A stretch of 9,459 bases of DNA from BB31 sp964582525. Lineage in GTDB: Bacteria; Pseudomonadota; Gammaproteobacteria; Beggiatoales; Beggiatoaceae. The translations under genes and the position numbers were made by a program. Shown here piece by piece: positions 1-6,662 of the stretch. How positions within the stretch are numbered: the first letter of the stretch is position 1; each line of letters begins with the position of its first letter. The stretch is from contig CAZOSP010000126.1 in assembly GCA_964582525.1 (NCBI GenBank), positions 1 through 9,459 on the forward strand, read 5' to 3'. The notes under the pieces were generated by a model. The model was not told where the DNA came from, did no database searches, and saw only the letters and a list, made by a program, of their open reading frames with translations.

Positions 1-154
1 GCGTAAATTTACACTTTCCTTGTAAAATAATGCTTGACTTGAGAGACGGTATCTGGGTATCTGGGATGACGAAAATTCATATTTTTGAGTCGATTGATAT
101 GATCCGAGTTTTGTTCTGATTATTTTTCCCTTTCCCCCATCTTTCATGGGAAAA

Positions 155-1471
155 CTATGCACTCCCAGACGTTAGTTGCAATCCTGCGCTGTTGGCTAGT
201 GCTACGAAGTTAGGGAATGAGGTCGCTACATTGGCGCAGTCGAGAATCTCTATCGGCTCTTGTGCGCGTAAGGCGGCTATCGCAAATGCCATGGCAATGC
301 GGTGATCGCCGTGACTATCGACTTGTCCGCCGCGCATTTGCCCTCCCTGTATTATGATGCCATCGGGCGTAGCCCGCGCTTTAATACCCACTGCTTGTAA
401 TCCGTCTGCCATGACTTGAATGCGGTCGCTTTCTTTGACGCGCAGCTCTTCGGCATGGGTTAGCACGGTTTCGCCTTCGGCACAGGCGGCGGCGATGAAT
501 ATTATGGGAAATTCGTCTATCGCCAGCGGCACTTGTGCGGGCGGTATTTGGATGCCGTGTAACTGGCTGGCTTTGACTCGGATGTCTGCGACTGGCTCGC
601 CGCCTATGTCACGGCAGTTGCTCAAGACAATGTCCGCGCCCATGTCGCGCAATAGGTTGAGTATGCCGATGCGCGTGGGGTTGATGCCGACGTGTTCGAG
701 GCGGATGTCTGAGCCGTGGGCGATGAGTGCGCCCACCATGAAAAACGCGGCTGAAGATATATCGGCGGGTACGTCAATGTTCATGCCGCGCAAACAGCCG
801 CCGCCGCTTATACATATTGTTGCGCCGTGGCGCTGCACCGGGTAGCCAAAGCCTTGTAACAGGCGCTCGCTGTGGTCGCGGGTCGGCGCGGGTTCAGTGA
901 TGCAGGTTTGTCCTTGTGCGTATAATCCCGCCAGCAGTAATGAGGATTTGACCTGCGCACTGGCGATGGGCATGGTGTATTCAATGCCTTGCAACACTTG
1001 TCCGCCGTGTATGTGCAGCGGCGGCGTACCCGCTTTTGTCGCGTCGATTTTCGCGCCCATGAGACTGAGCGGTTGGGTGACTCGCTTCATCGGGCGTTTG
1101 GATAGGGAGGCATCGCCGCTTAATGTGACATCGAAGGGTTGTGCTGCCAGCAAGCCACTGAGCAGACGCATGGAGGTGCCGGAGTTGCCTAAATTTAGGG
1201 CTTTGTTGGGTTTTTGTAAGCCGTGCATGCCTACGCCCTGTATGCTGACTTTGCCCGCGCCCTGATGTTGAATAGGGACTCCCATGCTTTGAAAGGCGGC
1301 GAGTGTTGCTAAGGTGTCTTCGCCTTCAAGGAAGCCGCTGACTTGGGTGTTTCCTTCGGCTATTGAGCCGAGCATGATGGCGCGGTGTGAGATGGATTTG
1401 TCGCCGGGGACGCGCAGGCGTCCTTGCAAGCGACCGCCGGGCTGGGCGATGATACGTATAGAGTTGCTCAT
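155..1471 (-). CDS. aroA: 3-phosphoshikimate 1-carboxyvinyltransferase (EPSP synthase)
   Basis: Cytoplasmic enzyme of the shikimate pathway that transfers the enolpyruvyl group of PEP to shikimate-3-phosphate. The 438-residue product has the family's full length. Visible motifs: GDKSISHR at 23-30 (substrate lysine K25), GNSGTS at 95-100 in the PEP-binding loop, SKRPMKRV at 124-131, SAQVKS at 171-176, RDHSE at 199-203, NPTR at 264-267, IDEFP at 318-322 (catalytic Asp319), RVKESDR at 344-350 and GDHRIAM at 388-394. SAQxK, NxTR and RxHxE together are the signature of class II EPSP synthases. The PEP-loop residue that is alanine in the glyphosate-tolerant CP4 enzyme is glycine here, so tolerance cannot be assumed. 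I chose the ATG at 1471 because homology starts just after it and TCCTT (AAGGA on the coding strand) lies at 1485-1489; an in-frame TTG at 1537 would add 22 unrelated residues. It stands alone, divergent from relA. The stop is TAG. A weak stem at 136-150 lies past the stop but has no T-run. Confidence 0.96.
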   Translation of the reverse strand: MSNSIRIIAQPGGRLQGRLRVPGDKSISHRAIMLGSIAEGNTQVSGFLEGEDTLATLAAFQSMGVPIQHQGAGKVSIQGVGMHGLQKPNKALNLGNSGTSMRLLSGLLAAQPFDVTLSGDASLSKRPMKRVTQPLSLMGAKIDATKAGTPPLHIHGGQVLQGIEYTMPIASAQVKSSLLLAGLYAQGQTCITEPAPTRDHSERLLQGFGYPVQRHGATICISGGGCLRGMNIDVPADISSAAFFMVGALIAHGSDIRLEHVGINPTRIGILNLLRDMGADIVLSNCRDIGGEPVADIRVKASQLHGIQIPPAQVPLAIDEFPIIFIAAACAEGETVLTHAEELRVKESDRIQVMADGLQAVGIKARATPDGIIIQGGQMRGGQVDSHGDHRIAMAFAIAALRAQEPIEILDCANVATSFPNFVALANSAGLQLTSGSA

Positions 1472-1532
1472 AGTCAGTGGATAGTCCTTGTATAATGGGC
1501 AGGCTAGTATTTCTAACTCACCTTTTCTCGTT

Positions 1533-1549
1533 CCCAAGTGCCGCTTGGG
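1533..1549. repeat. short hairpin, diverged TTCCCA-type palindrome
   Basis: CCCAAGT (1533-1539) pairs with GCTTGGG (1543-1549), including one G-T wobble, around a three-base loop. It is preceded by CGTT on the left, but the right flank no longer matches, so it looks like a decayed copy of a longer palindrome beginning GTTCCCA. It lies 62 bases upstream of the aroA start codon, in the aroA-relA spacer. There is no T-run on either side, so it is not a convincing terminator. The 6574-6598 palindrome has the same TTCCCA...TGGG outline. Confidence 0.5.
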
Positions 1550-1613
1550 TATTTGTGATGGTTATTCGTTTTTCATGCGGGAAATTTACCACAATTTACT
1601 TCGCTGTGTGCAA

Positions 1614-1635
1614 GGTGAGATTGTAAATCTGCACC
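1614..1635. promoter_or_regulatory. imperfect dyad upstream of the relA promoter, possible operator
   Basis: GGTG+AGATT (1614-1622), then GTA, then AATCT (1626-1630), one unpaired G, then CACC (1632-1635), form a nearly symmetrical 22-base dyad. If the TATAAT at 1654-1659 is the relA -10 box and transcription starts near 1666, the dyad centre falls at about -41.5, the usual place for a class II activator. The half-sites do not match the CRP or FNR consensus as I know them. The binding protein is unknown and the function is inferred from geometry alone. Confidence 0.3.
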
Positions 1636-1653
1636 TGCTAGGAATTTTGAGTA

Positions 1654-1659
1654 TATAAT
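1654..1659 (+). promoter_or_regulatory. candidate -10 box of the relA promoter
   Basis: A perfect TATAAT with no recognisable TTGACA-like -35 box 16-18 bases upstream, as expected of an activator-dependent promoter. It is followed at once by the GC-rich stretch GCCCGCGC, a discriminator of the kind known at promoters inhibited by ppGpp. It lies 155 bases before the relA start codon, leaving a long leader that contains the 1688-1739 repeat cluster. Confidence 0.45.
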
Positions 1660-1687
1660 GCCCGCGCAAAAATTTTCCGCCGACCTC

Positions 1688-1739
1688 AAACCTTCTAGGT
1701 TTTTAAAACCTAGAAGGTTTATAAAACCTAGAAGGTTTA
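1688..1739. repeat. palindrome plus tandem 18-base direct repeat in the relA leader
   Basis: AAACCTTCTAGGTTTT (1688-1703) is the exact reverse complement of AAAACCTAGAAGGTTT (1705-1720), a 16-base perfect stem around one base. The right arm sits inside an 18-base unit, TAAAACCTAGAAGGTTTA, present as two perfect tandem copies at 1704-1721 and 1722-1739. Each unit is itself a small inverted repeat (AAACCT-AGA-AGGTTT). On the inferred transcript this would fold strongly, about 75 bases before the relA start codon. It resembles dispersed palindromic repeats seen in many copies in some genomes; copy number cannot be judged from this window. Confidence 0.85.
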
Positions 1740-1814
1740 GCAACCGGTTTGTCTGAAGAGAGCGCGTGGTTACGATATAAACATAGAACCACAACGAAAA
1801 GGAAAAGTAACTCC

Positions 1815-4043
1815 ATGAAAAGCAGCACGCTGGCGATAGTTGATCCCAATTTAGCACCGAGCAATGGCGAGTCTCTGAGCTTAGACGATTGGTTTGCGCG
1901 GATAGGACAAAATCGAGATATTCGTGAACAGCGTTTGATTGTCACCGCGTATAAATTAGCCGATCGTCTTTGCGTGGGACGCACCCGCCCGACCGGTGAA
2001 GCGGAAATTACACATGTGTTTACAGTGGTCGATACGCTGGCAGAACTCCAAATGGATACCGACACCTTAATCGCCGCCATTCTGCACGAATCTGTGGAAA
2101 ATGGCGATTTATGCCTTGACGATGTTGTGCAACAATTTGGCAGTTATGCGGCGACTCTGATACGCGGCGTAAACCACATGAGCGTGATTAGTGAACTCAA
2201 AGAAGTCTCACTGCATGAGCCCATGTCTCCCGAAGAGCAGGTCGAACAAACGGAAAAGCTGCGGCGCATGATTTTAGCCATGGTCCAAGACGTGCGGGTG
2301 ATGTTGATCAAACTCGCTGAGCGACTGCATGAAATGCGCATGATGCGTTATTTAACGCCCATTCAGCAACGCCGACTGGCACGCGAAACCTTGGATATAT
2401 TTTCCCCGCTGGCTAACCGTTTAGGCATCTGGCAAATCAAATGGGAACTTGAAGACCTCGCGCTGCGTTATCTGGAGCCTGATGTCTATCAAAAAATCTC
2501 CCGCGACATTAATGAACGCCGCGAAGAACGCGAAGCACATATCCGCAACATGAAAAACCTGCTGCGTGATCTGCTGGTCAAAAACGGCATTCAAGCCGAA
2601 GTGTCTGGACGACCCAAACATATCTATAGCATTTATCACAAAATGCGGCGCAAAGAGCAGGATATTCAAGATTTACATGATGTTTTAGCGGTGCGCGTGA
2701 TTGTCAATTCAGTCGCCGATTGCTACCTTGCTTTGGGCTTAATTCATGCCGCATGTCCGCCCATACCCAAAGAATTTGATGATTACATCGCCTGCCCTAA
2801 AGCCAATGATTACCGCTCTTTGCACACGGCAGTCATTGGACCTGAACACAGAACCTTTGAAGTACAAATTCGTACCCAAGAAATGCACTATAATTCTGAA
2901 CTCGGCGTAGCCTCGCATTGGCGTTACAAAGAAGGTCTTGAACAAGAACAAGTCTTTGAGCGCAAAATACGCTGGCTGCGTCAAGTCCTCACTTGGCAGG
3001 AAGAGGAAGGTAATGCTGAAGACTTTATTGAGCGATTCAAATCCGAACTCTTTGAAGACCGCGTCTATGTCTTTACCCCCAAAGGTAAAATTATTGACCT
3101 TGAAGCCGGTTCAACGCCGTTGGATTTCTCCTTCCATATACACACCGATTTAGGCTTGCAATGCAAAGCCGCGCTGGTGAATGGGCGCGTCGTTCCCTTA
3201 ACTTACGTGCTAAAAACCGGCGATCAAGTTGAAATTATTACTGACAAAAAAGCCCAACCCAACCGCCATTGGCTTAATCCGCAGCTTGGCTATGTAAAAA
3301 CCTTACGCGCTCAAAATCGCATTAAAGCTTGGTTAAAACAACAGGATACGACCAAACATATTGCCGATGGACGGTCTGTTTTAGGGCGCGAATTACACCG
3401 CTTAAATATGCGGCACATGGACTTAGAAGCACTCGCAAAAAGCTTTGGCTTCAAAAGTTTAGAAGATTTTTTAGCACATATCGGGCGTGGTGAAACCAAC
3501 ACAGCGCAAATTGCCGAAGTGCTTGCGCCGCATATCCTGCCCCCAGACCGCCTGATGGATTCGCTCTCCTCACGCGGCTTAAAAGCAGGTCCAACGCTTT
3601 ATAACACTAGCGAAGAAATTCTGCGAAACAGTCGCATCGCTGATTGCTGCAAACCTATTCCCGATGACCCAATCATGGGCTATATCACCACAGACCGCAT
3701 AGAAATTCACCGCACTGACTGCCAAACCCTGGTCCGCTACCAGACTGAAAATGATGAAGAATGCTTTGTTGAGGTTGAGTGGGAGCCACCAGTCGGCACC
3801 ATGTACAGCGTTGACATCCATATCAAAGCCGATGACCGTTATGGCTTGCTGCGTGATGTCAGCGGCATACTCACTGAAGAGCGCATTAACATCATTGCCG
3901 TGCAAACCGCCACTGACCAAGAACATATAGCCAATATGCGAATGACTGTAGAAATCAAAGATGCCAAACAATTTAGCCGCTCTTTGCAACGTATTGACGG
4001 GCTACGCAATGTCATGGAAGTCTGCCGTATCACCCATCCTTAA
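1815..4043 (+). CDS. relA: RelA-type (p)ppGpp synthetase (GTP pyrophosphokinase)
   Basis: Ribosome-associated enzyme that makes (p)ppGpp from ATP and GTP/GDP when uncharged tRNA enters the A site. The 742-residue product is close to E. coli RelA (744). Order of domains: pseudo-hydrolase about 40-200, synthetase about 220-375, TGS about 414-477, helical region, zinc-finger-like domain with CC at 611-612 and HRTDC at 632-636, ACT about 664-740. The hydrolase motif HDxxED reads HESVEN (91-96), and KLADRLHN reads KLAERLHE (166-173), so hydrolysis is probably lost. The synthetase keeps GRPKHIYSI (265-273) and FEVQIRT (348-354), and has EFDD (320-323), the acidic motif of synthetase-only RelA rather than RxKD of bifunctional enzymes. 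The loop usually reading NGY reads NDY (Asp332). I chose ATG 1815 for its AAAGGA at 1798-1803 and the family length; a TTG at 1749 would start inside the leader. pgl follows after 36 bases. Confidence 0.95.
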   Translation: MKSSTLAIVDPNLAPSNGESLSLDDWFARIGQNRDIREQRLIVTAYKLADRLCVGRTRPTGEAEITHVFTVVDTLAELQMDTDTLIAAILHESVENGDLCLDDVVQQFGSYAATLIRGVNHMSVISELKEVSLHEPMSPEEQVEQTEKLRRMILAMVQDVRVMLIKLAERLHEMRMMRYLTPIQQRRLARETLDIFSPLANRLGIWQIKWELEDLALRYLEPDVYQKISRDINERREEREAHIRNMKNLLRDLLVKNGIQAEVSGRPKHIYSIYHKMRRKEQDIQDLHDVLAVRVIVNSVADCYLALGLIHAACPPIPKEFDDYIACPKANDYRSLHTAVIGPEHRTFEVQIRTQEMHYNSELGVASHWRYKEGLEQEQVFERKIRWLRQVLTWQEEEGNAEDFIERFKSELFEDRVYVFTPKGKIIDLEAGSTPLDFSFHIHTDLGLQCKAALVNGRVVPLTYVLKTGDQVEIITDKKAQPNRHWLNPQLGYVKTLRAQNRIKAWLKQQDTTKHIADGRSVLGRELHRLNMRHMDLEALAKSFGFKSLEDFLAHIGRGETNTAQIAEVLAPHILPPDRLMDSLSSRGLKAGPTLYNTSEEILRNSRIADCCKPIPDDPIMGYITTDRIEIHRTDCQTLVRYQTENDEECFVEVEWEPPVGTMYSVDIHIKADDRYGLLRDVSGILTEERINIIAVQTATDQEHIANMRMTVEIKDAKQFSRSLQRIDGLRNVMEVCRITHP

Positions 4044-4079
4044 GCCATTCATAAAACCAATAAAGCGACACAGCACACC

Positions 4080-4778
4080 ATGAACAAGCCCATCTGGCAA
4101 GTATTTCCCGATCCCGCAAGCGTCGCTCAAGCTGCCTGTCAACACATTCTGCACGCCGCCGCGCAAGCCATTGCGCAGCGCGGCGCGTTTCGCCTAGTGC
4201 TGGCGGGCGGCAGCACCCCCGAACTCACCTATCGGCTACTAGCAAAAGCCCCCGCCGCATGGACTCACTGGCATATTTACTACAGTGACGAGCGTTGCCT
4301 GCCGCCACAACATAGCGAGCGTAACAGCCAAAAAGCACAGCAAGCCTGGCTTACGCAAGTCAGCATCCCGACAACACAACACCATGCAATACCCGCAGAA
4401 AAGGGAGCAAATATTGCCGCGCAACACTATGCGCAAACTATTCAAACCGCGCTGCCGTTTGACCTAGTGCTGCTCGGCATGGGAGAAGATGGACACACCG
4501 CCAGCTTGTTTCCTGAACATAAACTGCAAACACAGCAACTCACCCAAGCCGTGTTTAACGCGCCAAAACCGCCACCCGAACGTGTCAGCTTAAGCCTTAA
4601 CGCATTGCAACAGTGCGCAGAAATCTTGCTTCTCATTAGCGGCGCGAGTAAGCGCGAAGCTGTCAAGGCTTGGCGGGCGGGCAAAACTTTACCAGTGGCG
4701 CAGGTGGCAGCGGCGGCGAATACGCGAGTATTGATTGATGCAGTCGCCAACCTGGGAGTGGCTAATCGTAAGACTTAG
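4080..4778 (+). CDS. pgl: 6-phosphogluconolactonase
   Basis: Cytoplasmic enzyme of the oxidative pentose phosphate pathway that hydrolyses 6-phosphogluconolactone to 6-phosphogluconate. The 232 residues match the usual length of the DevB/NagB-fold lactonase family. Diagnostic motifs are LAGGSTP (41-47), SDERCLP (69-75), GMGEDGHTASLFP (133-145, with the family's catalytic histidine in GHTAS) and PPPERVSL (164-171). GEDGHTASLFP separates it from glucosamine-6-phosphate deaminases of the same fold. It starts 36 bases after the relA stop with no terminator between them, so it is probably read from the relA promoter. The ATG has only a weak ribosome-binding site, which also fits dependence on upstream translation. 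In many proteobacteria pgl sits beside zwf or edd; neither is in this window. Confidence 0.95.
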   Translation: MNKPIWQVFPDPASVAQAACQHILHAAAQAIAQRGAFRLVLAGGSTPELTYRLLAKAPAAWTHWHIYYSDERCLPPQHSERNSQKAQQAWLTQVSIPTTQHHAIPAEKGANIAAQHYAQTIQTALPFDLVLLGMGEDGHTASLFPEHKLQTQQLTQAVFNAPKPPPERVSLSLNALQQCAEILLLISGASKREAVKAWRAGKTLPVAQVAAAANTRVLIDAVANLGVANRKT

Positions 4779-4847
4779 CCCTGTAGGGTTCGCGCCTTTG
4801 CGTTAAATTTCAAAAATGGAAACAAAAAATACAGCAAGGGGTTTTTT

Positions 4848-6566
4848 ATGAGTACAACAGAAACATCACAACGTACCTTAAGCGATGTGATTGTAGATTA
4901 TTTGAGTTTGCTGGGCGTGGACTATGTGTTCGGTGTTCCCGGCGGACATATTGGCGGCTTGTATGAAGCCCTGCATCGCAGTGCGCAACGCGGCGGACCG
5001 CGAGCGATTTTGACCCGTCACGAATCGGGCGCGGCGTTTATGGCAGCCGGTTATGCACGCGCCAGCGGCAAGCTGGGCGTGTGTTGCGGCACCACCAATC
5101 CCGGCACCACCAATTTAATCACCGGCGTAGCAGCGGCAAATGCCGATCAGGATCGGGTATTGGTGTTAAGTGGACAAACGATTTTGCCACAATTTGGGCG
5201 TGGCGCGTTTCAAGAATCCTCGCCCGATGTGTTGGACACCAGTGCCATGCTGCATTATTGCACCAACTACAACACGCTGGTGACGCATCCGCAGCAGCTT
5301 GAGCCAAAATTGCTCAGTGCCTTGCTGGCCGCCTTAAAACCGCCGTTTGGCGCGGCGCATTTGAGCATTCCCGCCGATATTTACCGCACCGCTTGGACGC
5401 AGCCTATCGCGCATCCGCATTTTGTCAAATTGCTGCAAAGCCCACATGCGTTGATGGACGTTTGCGCCGTAGCGCGTTTGTTTGAGCGTCTAGTTGCGAT
5501 TCGCCAAGCTGGGCAAAAATGCGTGATTTTTGTCGGGCATAATTGTCCAGGCGCGGCAGCCGTCATTATGCAGTTGGCGGAGCGTCTGGATGCCAAGATT
5601 ATCACCACTCATGCCGGAAAAAATTGGGTCAATCCTTATCATCCGCGTGTTGCTGGCGTGTTTGGCTTTGCCGGTCATGCCAGTGCGCGGGCGGCACTCG
5701 AAGACCCCGCAGTGGGTTTAATTATCGCCGCCGGAACGCGCTTAGGGCAGTGGGGCAATGCGTCTTGGGCTGAAGCACTGTTTAATGAAAAAATGGTGCA
5801 TATTCATCCGCATCCATTTTATTTGCAGCGTTCTTTAGAAGCGCAGTTGCAAATACACGGCGAAGTTAAAGCGGTCTTTGAAAGCCTGCTAGAGAAACTG
5901 TCGGCGGTAGCATTGCCGGCTGTTGCGGAAAGCCTCATGCCAACGGTTGCCAAAGGCGAATTTCCGCCGCACATCAGCGTCCAGTGCGCAGCGGAAGCGG
6001 AAAATTTTGCCAACCTGCACCCGCAAACCTTAATGCAGCGCATGATGCGCGATTTTCCCGACTCTACGCGCCTGGTCATCGATGCGGGTAACTGCATGGC
6101 ATGGAGTATTCATTACTTTTTTAATCGACACATTCATTGCTGCGAATACTCGATTGACACGGCTTCCATGGCGTGGGGCGTGGGTGCTGCGGTGGGCATG
6201 GCAATGGGCAATCGCACGCTGCCGGTCGCCTGTTTGGTGGGTGATGGTGCCTGGCTGATGAGTTCGCAAGAAATGAGCGTCGCCGTCGCTGAACAGTTGC
6301 CGATAGTGTATATCGTACTCAATGACAGCGGCTATAACATGATTATTCAAAACCAACAGCAAAAAAGCGACATTAAAATCGATTTTCCCATTCCTCTAAC
6401 CCATTTTGCCCTGATTGCGCAGGGTTTAGGCGGTTATGGCGAGGTGATTCATAACTTGACGGATTGGGACGCGCTGGACTTCGCGGAGATTTTGCAGCGC
6501 GACGCGCCGACTTTGCTTGATGTGCGGATTGACGGCTCAGTGCTTGCGCCGTTGAAGATGTGTTAA
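4848..6566 (+). CDS. thiamine-diphosphate-dependent enzyme, acetolactate synthase superfamily, substrate unknown
   Basis: The 572-residue product has the three-domain layout of the acetolactate synthase/pyruvate oxidase/decarboxylase superfamily. The N-terminal PYR domain (about 10-180) has FGVPGG at 28-33, the catalytic glutamate Glu59 in RHESGAA, and FQE at 121-123. The central domain spans about 200-350. The C-terminal PP domain (about 390-560) has GDG at 465-467 and Asn492 in LNDSGYNMI, the cofactor and metal signature. It differs from biosynthetic AHAS large subunits: NPGTTN replaces the GPGATN loop, the GMHG segment reads GFAGHAS (273-279), and the usual DIDP reads HIHPHP (318-323). No ilvN-like small subunit is nearby, so ilvB is not supported. 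AAGGGG at 4836-4841, six bases from the ATG, is a strong ribosome-binding site. A gap of 69 bases separates it from pgl. FAD dependence and substrate cannot be told from sequence alone. Confidence 0.85.
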   Translation: MSTTETSQRTLSDVIVDYLSLLGVDYVFGVPGGHIGGLYEALHRSAQRGGPRAILTRHESGAAFMAAGYARASGKLGVCCGTTNPGTTNLITGVAAANADQDRVLVLSGQTILPQFGRGAFQESSPDVLDTSAMLHYCTNYNTLVTHPQQLEPKLLSALLAALKPPFGAAHLSIPADIYRTAWTQPIAHPHFVKLLQSPHALMDVCAVARLFERLVAIRQAGQKCVIFVGHNCPGAAAVIMQLAERLDAKIITTHAGKNWVNPYHPRVAGVFGFAGHASARAALEDPAVGLIIAAGTRLGQWGNASWAEALFNEKMVHIHPHPFYLQRSLEAQLQIHGEVKAVFESLLEKLSAVALPAVAESLMPTVAKGEFPPHISVQCAAEAENFANLHPQTLMQRMMRDFPDSTRLVIDAGNCMAWSIHYFFNRHIHCCEYSIDTASMAWGVGAAVGMAMGNRTLPVACLVGDGAWLMSSQEMSVAVAEQLPIVYIVLNDSGYNMIIQNQQQKSDIKIDFPIPLTHFALIAQGLGGYGEVIHNLTDWDALDFAEILQRDAPTLLDVRIDGSVLAPLKMC

Positions 6567-6573
6567 GCATCTG

Positions 6574-6598
6574 CATTCCCACGCCGAGCGTGGGAATG
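6574..6598. repeat. perfect 11-base-pair palindrome of the TTCCCA type
   Basis: CATTCCCACGC (6574-6584) and GCGTGGGAATG (6588-6598) are exact reverse complements around CGA. It starts 7 bases after the stop codon of the thiamine-diphosphate enzyme gene. The GC-rich stem could slow polymerase or protect the 3' end of the mRNA, but no T-run follows on the plus strand, so it is not a standard intrinsic terminator. From memory, TTCCCACGC...GCGTGGGAA palindromes recur as dispersed repeats in many proteobacterial genomes. Confidence 0.8.
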
Positions 6599-6603
6599 AG
6601 CGC

Positions 6604-6638
6604 AAAAACCTGACAGGTCTCAAACACCTGTCAGGTTT
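6604..6638 (-). terminator. possible rho-independent terminator for the phasin gene
   Basis: On the minus strand, 24 bases past the phasin stop codon, a 13-base-pair perfect stem ends in a run of five T's (plus-strand A's at 6604-6608). Part of the T-run is within the stem, so the unpaired tail is short and strength is uncertain. The same palindrome may be a dispersed repeat that happens to serve this role. Confidence 0.4.
6606..6638. repeat. perfect 13-base-pair palindrome with AACCT...AGGTT arms
   Basis: AAACCTGACAGGT (6606-6618) pairs exactly with ACCTGTCAGGTTT (6626-6638) around the seven-base loop CTCAAAC. It lies between the convergent thiamine-diphosphate enzyme and phasin genes, 7 bases after the 6574-6598 palindrome. 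Read on the minus strand the stem is followed by T residues (five A's at 6604-6608 on the plus strand, three of them inside the stem), so it may act as a modest terminator for the phasin transcript. The right arm and flank share 13 of 17 bases with the tandem repeat in the relA leader (1724-1740). Confidence 0.8.
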
Positions 6639-6662
6639 AGTACGGGAGCGAGATTGGAATGA

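Noticed and set aside
34..63. TTGACT plus TATCTG as a promoter in the left-edge spacer
   Set aside because: The -10 match is poor and no gene in the window lies downstream in that direction. The repeated TATCTGGG there is too short to interpret.
420..845. Plus-strand open frame of 141 codons inside aroA
   Set aside because: Antisense shadow of a clearly conserved gene; no family resemblance and a composition typical of a reversed reading frame.
1472..1537. A 22-codon N-terminal extension of aroA from a TTG codon at 1537
   Set aside because: The extra residues do not resemble EPSP synthase, and the ATG at 1471 is preceded by AAGGA. The extension would run over the hairpin at 1533-1549.
1688..1739. 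A CRISPR array or riboswitch in the relA leader
   Set aside because: There are only two tandem 18-base units with no spacers between them, and no known riboswitch core is visible. A palindromic repeat explains the structure.
1749..1814. A TTG start for relA giving 764 residues
   Set aside because: The first 22 codons are unlike RelA, while ATG 1815 has AAAGGA upstream and gives 742 residues, near the E. coli length.
1703..2080. Minus-strand open frames of 125 and 94 codons (1703-2080 and 1573-1857) covering the repeat cluster
   Set aside because: They overlap the start of relA in antisense. Their repeated Leu-Gly-Phe/Asn-Leu stretch comes from translating the tandem repeats, and neither has a recognisable domain or ribosome-binding site.
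4779..4847. CCCT-GT-AGGG as a terminator after pgl
   Set aside because: The stem is only four base pairs with a two-base loop and no T-run, too weak to call.
4848..6566. Naming the thiamine-diphosphate enzyme ilvB or alsS
   Set aside because: Only general superfamily motifs are shared; specific loops differ and there is no small-subunit gene beside it.
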